From assembly GCA_034111875.1 (NCBI GenBank), contig JAWUWK010000024.1:1-35383 (forward strand): a DNA stretch of 35,383 nucleotides, written 5' to 3'. Positions 25,258-33,327 of the stretch are shown here, one piece after another; position 1 is the first letter of the stretch, and each line of letters opens with the position of its first letter. The position numbers and the translations under genes are program-made. Source of the stretch: Rs1 sp034111875. Its GTDB lineage: Bacteria; Pseudomonadota; Gammaproteobacteria; Pseudomonadales; Balneatricaceae. A model generated the notes under the pieces. It saw only the letters and a list, made by a program, of their open reading frames with translations, was not told the origin of the DNA and ran no database searches.

Positions 25258-25283
25258 AAGCCCTCCTTGTGAGGGCTTTTTTG
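25258..25283 (+). terminator. Terminator after pnp
   Basis: AAGCCCTC (25258-25265) pairs perfectly with GAGGGCTT (25271-25278) around CTTGT, with a six-T run. It closes the conserved translation gene block. Confidence 0.85.
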
Positions 25284-25583
25284 TGTCCGCTAGATATATT
25301 CATAGTATCTGGTGATTTTGTCTAGGCTTTATTTTGCTGGATATTGCATATATGTTAATAGCTCTAGCGGTCGCTTGAGCGGTAAAATGCTGTGAATTTT
25401 TGCGGCCGATTTTTCTGTAACTATCGATTGAGAGATTGGTTAGAACAAATAATACTAAAAATGATAGCAAAACTTGGAATATTCGATTAGATTCTAAAGA
25501 CTTAAACGTGGCTCATTTGATTTATAGGTAATTTTTGTTACCAGTGAAAGCACTATTCAACAATAAATGATTAAAGGATCTTC
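25284..25583. other. Non-coding region between pnp and the TAXI gene
   Basis: No convincing gene is seen. A compact hairpin lies at 25361-25380: GCTCTAGCG pairs with CGCTTGAGC with one T-T mismatch. Just before the next gene ATGATTAAA occurs twice (25567 and 25587), the second inside the gene. A promoter for the TAXI gene must lie here, but no pair of boxes is clear enough to call. Confidence 0.4.
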
Positions 25584-26603
25584 ATGATGATTAAAATATC
25601 AAAGCGCATTAAATCCGCCGTTTTTGGGGCGGCTGTTATGCTTGGCAGTGTCAGTGCACCTGTGATTGCAACTGAATTGAACTTTTTTACCATAGGTACT
25701 GGCGGCACAGCTTATACTTATTACCCTGTGGGTGGGGTCATTGCGAATGCTATATCAAACCCTCCTGGGTCACGCGCCTGCAGTGAAGGTGGAAGTTGTG
25801 GAGTCGATGGTTTAATTGCATCAGCTGTGTCATCTCGTGGTTCTGTTGACAATATAAATGCGGTCTTATCCGGTTTGCGTAATTCGGGCTTCGCTCAGTC
25901 CGATGTCGCCTATTGGGCTTACACAGGCACTGGAACGATGGAAGGCAAGAAGCCAGCGACTGGACTACGCACTATCGCCGCGTTGTTTGAAGAGCATATC
26001 CACTTGGTGACGTTAGCGGACAGTGGTATTAACTCGGTGGCTGATTTAAAGGGTAAAAGAGTCTCTTTGGATGAACCGGGCTCTGGTACTTATGTTGATG
26101 CAAAATTAATTTTAGAAGCCAATGGCTTAACCGCAAACGATTTAGATGCAGAGGCTTTGAAGGGCAATGCGGCATCTGAAGCACTGCGCAATGGGAAAAT
26201 TGATGCTTTCTTTACCGTTGCAGGTTATCCAACGGGAAGTCTCGTTGAACTTGCTTCTGCTGAGAAAATTAAGTTAGTAGCGATCGACGGTAAAGCCGCG
26301 GATGCGCTAACCAGTCGATACGGTTTCTTTGCTCAAAGTACCATCCCTAAAAATACATATGAGGGTGTTGCTGAGGTCTCTACGGTAGCTGTAGGTGCTC
26401 AATGGTATACCAGCGAAAGTCAGAGCGAGGAGCTAATTTACAATATCACTAAAGCTCTGTGGAATGAAAAGTCACGTAAGCTGTTAGATGTTGGCCATGC
26501 TAAAGGTAAAACCATTACCCTTGAAACAGCATTAAGTGGGATCGGCGTGCCATTTCATAAAGGTGCAGAACGTTTCTACAAAGAAATTGGCTTATTAAAA
26601 TAA
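25584..26603 (+). CDS. TRAP transporter solute-binding protein, TAXI family
   Basis: Periplasmic binding protein that captures a substrate for a TRAP permease. It has 339 residues. A Sec signal peptide (positively charged KISKRIK, hydrophobic core, likely cleavage near residue 29 after VIA) precedes the mature domain. The TAXI signature FFTIGTGGTAYTYYPVGG is at about 34-51, and the Cys66-Cys72 pair in CSEGGSC is typical of the family. Later blocks LKGKRVSLDEPGSGT and FFTVAGYPTGSL fit the NMT1/TAXI fold. Two adjacent ATG codons (25584, 25587) share one AAGGA, so the exact start is uncertain by one residue. The permease follows 338 bases later behind a terminator. The substrate cannot be told. 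Confidence 0.9.
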   Translation: MMIKISKRIKSAVFGAAVMLGSVSAPVIATELNFFTIGTGGTAYTYYPVGGVIANAISNPPGSRACSEGGSCGVDGLIASAVSSRGSVDNINAVLSGLRNSGFAQSDVAYWAYTGTGTMEGKKPATGLRTIAALFEEHIHLVTLADSGINSVADLKGKRVSLDEPGSGTYVDAKLILEANGLTANDLDAEALKGNAASEALRNGKIDAFFTVAGYPTGSLVELASAEKIKLVAIDGKAADALTSRYGFFAQSTIPKNTYEGVAEVSTVAVGAQWYTSESQSEELIYNITKALWNEKSRKLLDVGHAKGKTITLETALSGIGVPFHKGAERFYKEIGLLK

Positions 26604-26623
26604 TATAAGAAAATTGTTACCTA

Positions 26624-26651
26624 ACGGGTGCTCTCGCACCCGTAATTTTTT
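26624..26651 (+). terminator. Terminator between TAXI protein and permease genes
   Basis: ACGGGTGC (26624-26631) pairs perfectly with GCACCCGT (26636-26643) around TCTC, then AA and six T. It would end most TAXI transcripts before the permease gene. Confidence 0.85.
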
Positions 26652-26941
26652 AAGCCAAGATAATCCTAAATTCAGCAGTTTACGATTCAACATCAAAATA
26701 AGATATTAAATTGCCATCGTAAAAGGCTTATATATCGCTCGCCGTGAAGCTGCTATGTTTTTCTACTTAATATATCGCAATTTCTCGGCGCATAAAAAGT
26801 ATCCAAATTCTGATTTTTCGCAGTAAATTAACGCTAAGTCCGACAGGCTTCAAGTCATGCATCGAGTCTTGTTCTTCACTGATCAGCTTACTACTGATGT
26901 TCTAGCTAAAAATAATACTATGCCCTAGGGCTGGAGAAGTA
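26652..26941. other. Non-coding region before the TRAP permease
   Basis: No gene is seen. TATATCGC occurs twice exactly 40 bases apart (26731 and 26771), each after a TTA-rich stretch, and could be a paired protein site. Copy B of the dispersed repeat lies at 26803-26854. GGAGAAG provides the Shine-Dalgarno of the permease gene. No clear promoter could be called. Confidence 0.4.
26803..26854 (+). repeat. Dispersed intergenic repeat, copy B
   Basis: Begins CCAAATTCTGATTTTTCGCA and continues with TAAATTAACGCTAAGTC and AGGCTTCAAG. It matches the first 20 bases of inverted copy C with two mismatches, and copy A across GATTTTTCGCA and the TAAGTC...AGGCT block. Confidence 0.8.
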
Positions 26942-28972
26942 ATGAGCGATAAACAAAATGTAACATTGAGTGCTGACGAGCTAGCAGCTATTGAACGAAA
27001 ATACGATCCCGAGTTGGCCTTTAGGCCAACGGGAAAACTCATAAGTGTACTCGTCTCTATTATTTTAGTCTGTATGTCTGCCTACCACTTTTACGCATCG
27101 GGCTTTGGTCTGATTCGCGAACTACTGCACCGTGGTATTCATATTTCTTTTGTTTTGGGGCTAGTTTTTTTATTATTTTCTTGGCGCCGAGCTGATTCAT
27201 TGCAAGTGGCCAAAGATAGCTGGTATAGGATAAATGGGGTCGCAGTATTAGATATATTATTTAGCTTTCTGGCGGTCGCATCGGCACTTTATTTACCCTT
27301 ATTACCACCCGAAGTCGTTGCTGAACGTGTCGGTAACCCATCGCAAATAGATGTTTTAATGGGTACCATTTTACTCTTAGTCACCTTGGAGGCTGCGCGC
27401 CGTTCAGTGGGGCCGACGCTGCCGATTATTGCACTAGTGTTTATCGCGTTTGCGCTTTTTGGACCCTATGCTCCAGGGGCCTTAAAGCACGGCGGTACGA
27501 GTTGGCTGGGACTGATTAATCACTTGTATATGACCAATCAGGGGATCTATGGGGTGGCCATTGGCGTGATGGCCCAATACGTATTTTTATTCATTCTCTT
27601 TGGCGTATTGGCGACGCGCATTGGGTTGGGCCAGCTGTTTATTGATTTGGCTATGGTCATCGCAGGACGTTATTCAGGTGGGCCTGCCAAGGTCGCAATA
27701 TTTTCTTCTGCGTTTATGGGGACTATCTCAGGCTCGTCAATTGCCAATACAGTAACCACAGGAGCCCTAACCATTCCCGCCATGAAAAAAGTCGGTTATC
27801 CAGCGCACTTTGCCGGCGCCGTCGAAGCTACGTCATCCACTGGCGGGCAAATCACCCCGCCAATTCTAGGCGCCGCCGCCTTTATTATGGTGGAGTATTT
27901 AGAAATACCCCTTAAAGATATTTTGGCAGCAGCGCTGTTTCCTGCACTGCTCCACTATTTTGGCATCTTCATTATGGTGCATTTAGAAGCTAAAAAACTC
28001 GGTTTACGCGGTTTAAGAGCAGAGGAATTACCAAAAGCGGGGCTAGTGCTAAAGCAGCATTGGCTGTCTATTATCCCGCTTATTATTTTAGTATATTTTA
28101 TACTATCAGGTAAAACTCCAGATTTTGCAGCGGTTTACGGTATTATTGCGTGCGTTGTCGTTGGATTTTTAAATCCGGTTAACCGCCTATCACCTAAAGA
28201 TTTATGGGATTCTCTTGCATTAGGTGCAAAAAATACCATTGCAGTGGGCGCGGCGGCCGCTACCGTCGGCATTGTGGTTGGCGTAGTTACTTTAACAGGT
28301 GTGGGATTCCGATTGGGCTATGTTGTAGTTCAAACAGCGACAGATTTAGGTGATGTGCTGGGGAGTATCTGGCCCTTAAATTACTTTAGTATTACCCAGT
28401 GGGCACTGTTTGTTTCGCTGGTTTTGATTGCACTCTCGTGCATTATCATGGGGGCTGGCATACCGACCACAGCCACCTATATTATTTTAGTGGCCGTGGC
28501 GGCACCGGCACTGGCCCAATTACAAGTAGAGCCTATAGTGGCGCATTTCTTCGTATTTTACTATGGCGTTTTAGCGGATATAACCCCGCCTGTGGCACTG
28601 GCCGCTTATGCGGCGGCGGGTATAGCAGGCTCTAACCCATTCAAGACCGGCAATACAGCCTTTCGGCTGGGGATTGCCAAAGCCTTAGTGCCTTTTGTGT
28701 TTGTCTATTCGCCGGCGCTATTGTTAGTGACTCAAGGCTTCACTTGGAGCGCTTTCTTCATTACGCTGATTGGCGCGATGCTAGGCATAGCAAGTTTGGG
28801 TATCTCTTTTGCTGGATACTTGTTCGCTCCTTTGAGTATGGCTCAGCGGTGGTATTTTGCCTTAGTCTCTTTCTTATTCATTGCACCAGGCATAGTGACT
28901 ATGCTGATCGGTATTGGCTTACTTTCTCCACTGTTAATGTTGCAACTTAAACAGCGACGACTCACTGCTTGA
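26942..28972 (+). CDS. TRAP transporter permease, fused 4TM-12TM subunits
   Basis: Inner-membrane secondary transporter that imports the TAXI-bound solute with an ion gradient. In the 676 residues a DctQ-like small-subunit part (about 30-175) is fused to a DctM-like large subunit (about 180-670), the usual form for TAXI systems. Many hydrophobic segments are visible. The conserved block FMGTISGSSIANTVTTGALTIP followed by EATSSTGGQITPPILGAAAFIM is the DctM signature, and a second inverted half has IIMGAGIPTTATYIILV and DITPPVALAAYAAAGIAG. ATG 26942 has GGAGAAG upstream. It is intact and converges on the carbonic anhydrase gene. Confidence 0.93.
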   Translation: MSDKQNVTLSADELAAIERKYDPELAFRPTGKLISVLVSIILVCMSAYHFYASGFGLIRELLHRGIHISFVLGLVFLLFSWRRADSLQVAKDSWYRINGVAVLDILFSFLAVASALYLPLLPPEVVAERVGNPSQIDVLMGTILLLVTLEAARRSVGPTLPIIALVFIAFALFGPYAPGALKHGGTSWLGLINHLYMTNQGIYGVAIGVMAQYVFLFILFGVLATRIGLGQLFIDLAMVIAGRYSGGPAKVAIFSSAFMGTISGSSIANTVTTGALTIPAMKKVGYPAHFAGAVEATSSTGGQITPPILGAAAFIMVEYLEIPLKDILAAALFPALLHYFGIFIMVHLEAKKLGLRGLRAEELPKAGLVLKQHWLSIIPLIILVYFILSGKTPDFAAVYGIIACVVVGFLNPVNRLSPKDLWDSLALGAKNTIAVGAAAATVGIVVGVVTLTGVGFRLGYVVVQTATDLGDVLGSIWPLNYFSITQWALFVSLVLIALSCIIMGAGIPTTATYIILVAVAAPALAQLQVEPIVAHFFVFYYGVLADITPPVALAAYAAAGIAGSNPFKTGNTAFRLGIAKALVPFVFVYSPALLLVTQGFTWSAFFITLIGAMLGIASLGISFAGYLFAPLSMAQRWYFALVSFLFIAPGIVTMLIGIGLLSPLLMLQLKQRRLTA

Positions 28973-29026
28973 GGTGTTAATACGAGCATGGAAAAATTCT
29001 AGGCGTTTTTGAATATCGATTGATAA

Positions 29027-29653
29027 CTATCTTTGAGCGACTCGCTTGGCGAGTTGCTCTGTTGAAGAAATACAAGTGTCTAAATCTCTAAGCAGTCCAT
29101 TCTTAATACTGTAAACCCAGCCGTGGATAGTCAATGCTTGGCCCTTCTTCCAAGCGCTTTGTACAATAGTGGTATTGCAAACATTGGCGACTTGCTCTAC
29201 TACGTTTAATTCACAGAGTAAGTCATGTTTCTCCCTACCTTCTAGATTGCCTAACTTGTCGGGATTCATGCGTATGACATCTTTAATATGGCATAACCAG
29301 TTATCAATCAGGCCGTTTTCTGAGTTATCGCAAGCGGCTTTTATGCCGCCACAACCATAGTGGCCACAGACCACAATATGCTTAACTTTTAGTACGTCAA
29401 CGGCGTATTGAATCACCGACAGACAATTTAAATCTGTGTGCACAACGACGTTAGCGATATTGCGGTGAACAAATATTTCACCGGGCGGTAGATTAACGAT
29501 CTGATTGGCCGGCACTCGACTATCCGAGCAACCTATCCATAGATACTCCGGTGCTTGCTGCTTGGAGAGTTCAGTAAAAAAATTCGGGTTTTTGTGCTTT
29601 ATTTCACTGGCCCATAATTTGTTTTGATCAAAAAGCCGCTTTAAGGATTTCAA
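29027..29653 (-). CDS. can: Beta-carbonic anhydrase
   Basis: Zinc enzyme interconverting carbon dioxide and bicarbonate; bicarbonate is a substrate of CarAB and of carboxylases. It has 208 residues (E. coli Can 220). The zinc ligands are Cys42, His98 and Cys101, with the Asp44-Arg46 dyad in CSDSRVPA, and VHRNIANVV follows. This is the plant/E. coli type of beta class. It is the only long intact gene on the reverse strand in the accessory region, convergent with the TRAP permease (54-base gap) and divergent from the Cds1-like gene (295-base gap). No terminator is evident in the short convergent gap. Confidence 0.94.
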   Translation of the reverse strand: MKSLKRLFDQNKLWASEIKHKNPNFFTELSKQQAPEYLWIGCSDSRVPANQIVNLPPGEIFVHRNIANVVVHTDLNCLSVIQYAVDVLKVKHIVVCGHYGCGGIKAACDNSENGLIDNWLCHIKDVIRMNPDKLGNLEGREKHDLLCELNVVEQVANVCNTTIVQSAWKKGQALTIHGWVYSIKNGLLRDLDTCISSTEQLAKRVAQR

Positions 29654-29879
29654 GGTTTAGCTTACTCCTGCGTCGAAAGGTAAAGATCCAGTAATAGTTT
29701 TTGGCAGATGCTACTCGCCAGTTATTTACTATTGATCACAAGTTCGAATAATCAACTCGATTCTCGATAAAATATGTATCGTTGTCAATTGCGAACTGAT
29801 GTTTTGCATGCTCATATTACACGATTATGAAAGTCAGTGTGACTGGCCTAATTTAAATTAATTTTGCATATATAGGGTA

Positions 29880-29909
29880 TTGCAACGCTAAATGGTATGG
29901 TGATATAAA
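29880..29909 (+). promoter_or_regulatory. Promoter of the Cds1-like gene
   Basis: TTGCAA (29880-29885) and TATAAA (29904-29909) are 18 bases apart, and TGA directly before the latter makes an extended -10. The start would be near 29916, giving a leader of about 33 bases with AGGAGA. Confidence 0.55.
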
Positions 29910-29948
29910 TATCAAAATCGGCAGTTGTTAGTTCACAGGAGACGAATT

Positions 29949-30989
29949 TTGAAGATATGGGTACATGAAGCAGTTACAAAAATTGAAGCAGATTATCATC
30001 GCTCAGCAGATACCCACCTATTAAAGTTGAATCTAGGCTGTTTTGAGAATATAGATATTTACCTTAAAGATGAAAGCACACATCCAACCGGGAGTTTAAA
30101 GCATCGTTTGGCTCGCTCGCTGTTTTTATATGCGTTATGTAATGGTCATATTCATCAAGGCACCACTATTGTTGAAGCTTCCTCAGGCAGTACTGCGGTA
30201 TCGGAGGCCTATTTTGCTAAGATGATAGGGGTGCCTTTCATTGCGGTTTTACCTAAAAGCACCGCCAAAAGCAAACTCAAATTAATAGAGTTGCATGGTG
30301 GTCATTGCCATTTCGTGGATACTTCTCCACAGATGCACATAGCTGCAGTAGAATTGGCGGCTTCAATCGGTGGCTATTTTATGGATCAATTTACCTATGC
30401 CGAACGTGCGACCGATTGGCGCGGTAATAATAATATAGCCCAGAGCCTATTTGGCCAAATGGAGCAAGAACAGTACCCAATCCCTGCTGCAATTGTTATG
30501 AGTGCTGGGACTGGTGGGACGTCAGCTACCCTAGGCCGTTATATTCGTTACAGAGGATTCAGCACCCAGTTGACCGTGGTTGACCCTGAAGGATCAGTTT
30601 TTTATGATAGTTATATTCAGTCAGATCGTACTCTAACCAGTAATATATCCAGTAGAATTGAAGGAATAGGCCGACCAAAAGTAGAGCATTCTTTTCAGCC
30701 TAATGTGATAGACAGCATGATGAGAGTACCTGATGCTGCGAGTGTGGCCACGATTCTTTGGTTGCAAAAAATCATTGGCAGAAAGGCAGGAGGATCCACA
30801 GGTACTAACATGTGGGGCGCTCTGCAAATAGCCGAAAGAATGCAAGCAGAGCAGCAATCAGGTTCCATTGTTACATTAATGTGCGACAGTGGAGAGCGTT
30901 ATTTAGATACTTATTACACGCCGAGTTGGGTACAGGATAATATTGGTGATCTTTCAGGGTTTACTGAACAATTAGCTAAGTACTCTTAG
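29949..30989 (+). CDS. PLP-dependent cysteine synthase-family enzyme, Cds1 (L-cysteine desulfhydrase)-like
   Basis: Fold type II PLP enzyme, likely acting on cysteine to release sulfide or on a related beta-elimination or replacement. From TTG 29949 it has 346 residues; AGGAGA lies 7 bases upstream, which is why this start is preferred to the TTG at 29925. The PLP lysine is Lys51 in HPTGSLKHR. The substrate loop reads EASSGSTAVSEAYFA, with Ser where O-acetylserine sulfhydrylases have Asn, as in Cds1-type enzymes. The phosphate loop is SAGTGGTSATLG. The stop codon lies inside a 9-base tandem repeat (30979-31005). The name rests on motif recall, so cysteine synthase activity is not excluded. 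Confidence 0.8.
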   Translation: MKIWVHEAVTKIEADYHRSADTHLLKLNLGCFENIDIYLKDESTHPTGSLKHRLARSLFLYALCNGHIHQGTTIVEASSGSTAVSEAYFAKMIGVPFIAVLPKSTAKSKLKLIELHGGHCHFVDTSPQMHIAAVELAASIGGYFMDQFTYAERATDWRGNNNIAQSLFGQMEQEQYPIPAAIVMSAGTGGTSATLGRYIRYRGFSTQLTVVDPEGSVFYDSYIQSDRTLTSNISSRIEGIGRPKVEHSFQPNVIDSMMRVPDAASVATILWLQKIIGRKAGGSTGTNMWGALQIAERMQAEQQSGSIVTLMCDSGERYLDTYYTPSWVQDNIGDLSGFTEQLAKYS

Positions 30990-31005
30990 TACTCTTAGTA
31001 CTCTT
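30979..31005 (+). repeat. Three tandem 9-base repeats at a stop codon
   Basis: AGTACTCTT occurs three times in tandem. The first unit spans the last codons of the Cds1-like gene and its TAG stop. The unit is three codons long, and each further unit also contains TAG, so copy number changes would not extend the protein. Confidence 0.9.
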
Positions 31006-31115
31006 ATTAAACTTGTGTGGCTTATTGCGCCTTTTGTGAATAGCAACAGTGCGCTTGAATGGGATGTTAAAGGGACAATACTGTTTATAATTTATGATGT
31101 ATTTAGTCGTTGCCG

Positions 31116-31168
31116 TCTAGGAGTCTGCCTGACTTAAGGTTAATCTACTGCAGAAAATCAGAATTTGG
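31116..31168 (-). repeat. Dispersed intergenic repeat, copy C (inverted)
   Basis: Read on the minus strand it begins CCAAATTCTGATTTTCTGCA, then TAGATTAACCTTAAGTCAG and ends GACTCCTAGA. It joins the features of copies A and B: the left end matches B, the right end matches A. Confidence 0.8.
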
Positions 31169-31273
31169 TCATATCCCCAGTTTTTCTCGTTAAATAGACC
31201 TCTATTGATTCAAAAGTTCAAGAAATCTGTCTCAAATCTACTTTCTCTCGCTACGAGCGGCAAAGCCCTAAAC

Positions 31274-31298
31274 TAGCTTAGCTTAGCTTAGCTTAGCT
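31274..31298 (+). repeat. Pentanucleotide repeat (TAGCT)5
   Basis: Five perfect tandem copies of TAGCT, followed by a partial TTA. It is intergenic, about 290 bases before the antiporter start, and could vary in copy number by slippage. Confidence 0.9.
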
Positions 31299-31505
31299 TA
31301 TCTTTGAAGAAGTTATCATCAGCCTCATTCTGAAAGGTATTAGCTCATCCTAAGGCAAAAAAAGCTTGAATATCGTAGGGTTTTGCTTTGTTTGGCCTAG
31401 AAGGTTACTAGGTACAACTCGTTTCTATCGATTAACATCAGACTTTTTCTTAATAATTTAATGTAAATCAATAGCTAAAATAAATTCTGACATTATAGTT
31501 AGAGA

Positions 31506-31546
31506 GAGACTTTTTACACTGAGCGCAGTAATAGCGCCAAGGTCTC
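31506..31546 (+). promoter_or_regulatory. Nested hairpin upstream of the antiporter gene
   Basis: GAGAC (31506-31510) pairs with GTCTC (31542-31546), and inside it GCGC (31523-31526) pairs with GCGC (31534-31537). It lies 41 bases before the ATG. It shares GAGAC, CGCAGTAAT and TCTCA with the hairpin before carB. Confidence 0.4.
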
Positions 31547-31587
31547 AGACAATTATAAAACTCTTCATTTGGTGTGATGGCTTAACT

Positions 31588-33159
31588 ATGTTAGAAATTT
31601 TTTATCTTGGTAGCGCATTTGTCTGTGGTTTTGTTATTTTACAACTGCGGTTGCCACCATTAATTGGGTTTCTTGCGGCGGGATTTTTACTGCACAGCCT
31701 AGGTTATGAATCGACTGATGCTTTAGAGACAATCTCATCCTTAGGGGTGACACTGCTGTTGTTTTCAATCGGGCTAAAACTACAAGTTAAGACTTTAGCT
31801 CAAGTTTATGTTTGGGCGCCGGCCTCGTTACATATTATGCTCTGTACGGCTATTTTCTCAGGTCTGCTTTTACTACTAGGTAGTTTTTCTCTGCCATTAT
31901 TTACCGATCTTACCCTTGAAACTTCACTGTTAATCGCTTTTTCATTCAGCTTCTCAAGTACGGTATTTGCAGTTAAAGTGCTGGAAGAAAGAGGTGAAAT
32001 GGCTAGTTTTCACGGTAAGTTATCGATTGCAATCTTGGTTATGCAAGATATATTCGCGGTGGTTTTCCTTGCTATTAGTACTGGTAAAGTGCCGAATATT
32101 TGGGCGCTGGCCCTGTTCATTGCGCTACCATTATTTCGCCCCCTGATGTTTAAAGTCTTAGACAGATCTAAACACGGCGAAATGTTACCGCTGTTCGGTT
32201 TTTCTTTGGCCTTACTCGTAGGTTACCAGCTGTTTGAATTTGCTGGATTAAAAGGTGATTTAGGGGCCTTGATCATCGGCATGATGTTCGCATCACACCA
32301 AAAAGCTGGTGAGCTGGCTAAATCTTTACTTAATTTTAAAGATTTGATGTTGGTGGGTTTTTTCTTAACTATTGGTTTAAATGCCGAACTGTCTGTGCAA
32401 GTACTGTTTGCGGCACTGGTTTTGGTGGTCGTTTTACCTATAAAAGTAGTGCTCTATTATGTGTTTACGAGTTTGTTTAGAGTCAGAGCGCGGACCTCGT
32501 TATTAAACTCATTTACCTTGGCAAACTACAGTGAGTTCGGATTAATTGTCTGTGCATTAGCCTCAGCCAATCAGTGGGTTTCTTACCAGTGGTTGGCAGT
32601 GGTTGGTCTTGCAGTCTCTATTACGTTTATTATCGCCTCGCCTTTGAATACCTCCTCTAACCAGATTTACGTTAAGATCGAGCATTGGTTGCTAAAATTG
32701 CAAACTAAACAGCGCTTGAGTTCAGAACAGCCTGTGCCACTGAAGAAAGCGAAAATTCTGATCTTTGGCATGGGCAGAATAGGTACTGGCGCTTATGAAA
32801 CCATAGAACACCATTATCCTGGTTTAGTCACGGGTATCGATATCAGCCCTGACAAAGCTAAGCTCCACAATGAACAAGGAAGAAATGTGGTTATAGCTGA
32901 CGCCACTGATCCAGATTTTTGGTACAGTATTAAGCACTCAAAAGTCGAAGTGATTATGTTATCGATGCCCAAACATATTCAAAATATATTGGCATTAGAA
33001 CAGTTAAAGGCCTCGGGATTTGACGGTTCTGTATCAGCGATTGCCAATTACCCAGATCAACAGAGAGAACTAGAAGAGCTGGGTGTTGATAGTACTTACA
33101 ACTTCTATTTAGAAGCCGGCAGCGGTTTTGCAGAACATGTGACTGAGAAGTTGATGTAG
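31588..33159 (+). CDS. CPA2-family cation:proton antiporter with RCK domain (Kef/YbaL type)
   Basis: Inner-membrane monovalent cation/proton exchanger or potassium efflux protein. It has 523 residues. The first 370 or so form about 11-12 hydrophobic segments, with the CPA2-type stretches LRLPPLIGFLAAGFLLHSLG and SFSFSSTVFAVKVLEERGEM. The rest is a cytoplasmic RCK (TrkA-N) domain with a Rossmann nucleotide-binding motif Gly394-x-Gly396-xx-Gly399 (GMGRIG). The missing C-terminal extension makes it shorter than E. coli KefC (620). No Shine-Dalgarno is seen before ATG 31588. The ion and ligand cannot be told from the sequence. Confidence 0.88.
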   Translation: MLEIFYLGSAFVCGFVILQLRLPPLIGFLAAGFLLHSLGYESTDALETISSLGVTLLLFSIGLKLQVKTLAQVYVWAPASLHIMLCTAIFSGLLLLLGSFSLPLFTDLTLETSLLIAFSFSFSSTVFAVKVLEERGEMASFHGKLSIAILVMQDIFAVVFLAISTGKVPNIWALALFIALPLFRPLMFKVLDRSKHGEMLPLFGFSLALLVGYQLFEFAGLKGDLGALIIGMMFASHQKAGELAKSLLNFKDLMLVGFFLTIGLNAELSVQVLFAALVLVVVLPIKVVLYYVFTSLFRVRARTSLLNSFTLANYSEFGLIVCALASANQWVSYQWLAVVGLAVSITFIIASPLNTSSNQIYVKIEHWLLKLQTKQRLSSEQPVPLKKAKILIFGMGRIGTGAYETIEHHYPGLVTGIDISPDKAKLHNEQGRNVVIADATDPDFWYSIKHSKVEVIMLSMPKHIQNILALEQLKASGFDGSVSAIANYPDQQRELEELGVDSTYNFYLEAGSGFAEHVTEKLM

Positions 33160-33327
33160 CCAATGAACTGGATTAGGGCTATTGTTTAGTGGCTATAGCT
33201 CATTCACTTATTATATTGCAGTGGGTTGTAGGATTTTTTTAGATTTTTCGGTGCATTAAGGCAAGAACTTTAATAGCTTTCTAGGGTTGAGTGTCAAAAG
33301 ATTAAGGGCTACACGAATCAGTGACTT

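Larger units (their letters stand above)
31006..31587. other. Non-coding region between the Cds1-like and antiporter genes
   Basis: Almost 600 bases without a convincing gene. It holds inverted copy C of the dispersed repeat (31116-31168), five tandem TAGCT units (31274-31298) and a nested hairpin (31506-31546). No clear promoter or terminator was found. Confidence 0.5.

Noticed and set aside
33238..33270. Possible fourth copy of the dispersed repeat (AGATTTTTCGGTGCATTAAG)
   Set aside because: Only AGATTTTTCG matches; the central TAAGTC and AGGCT blocks are missing.
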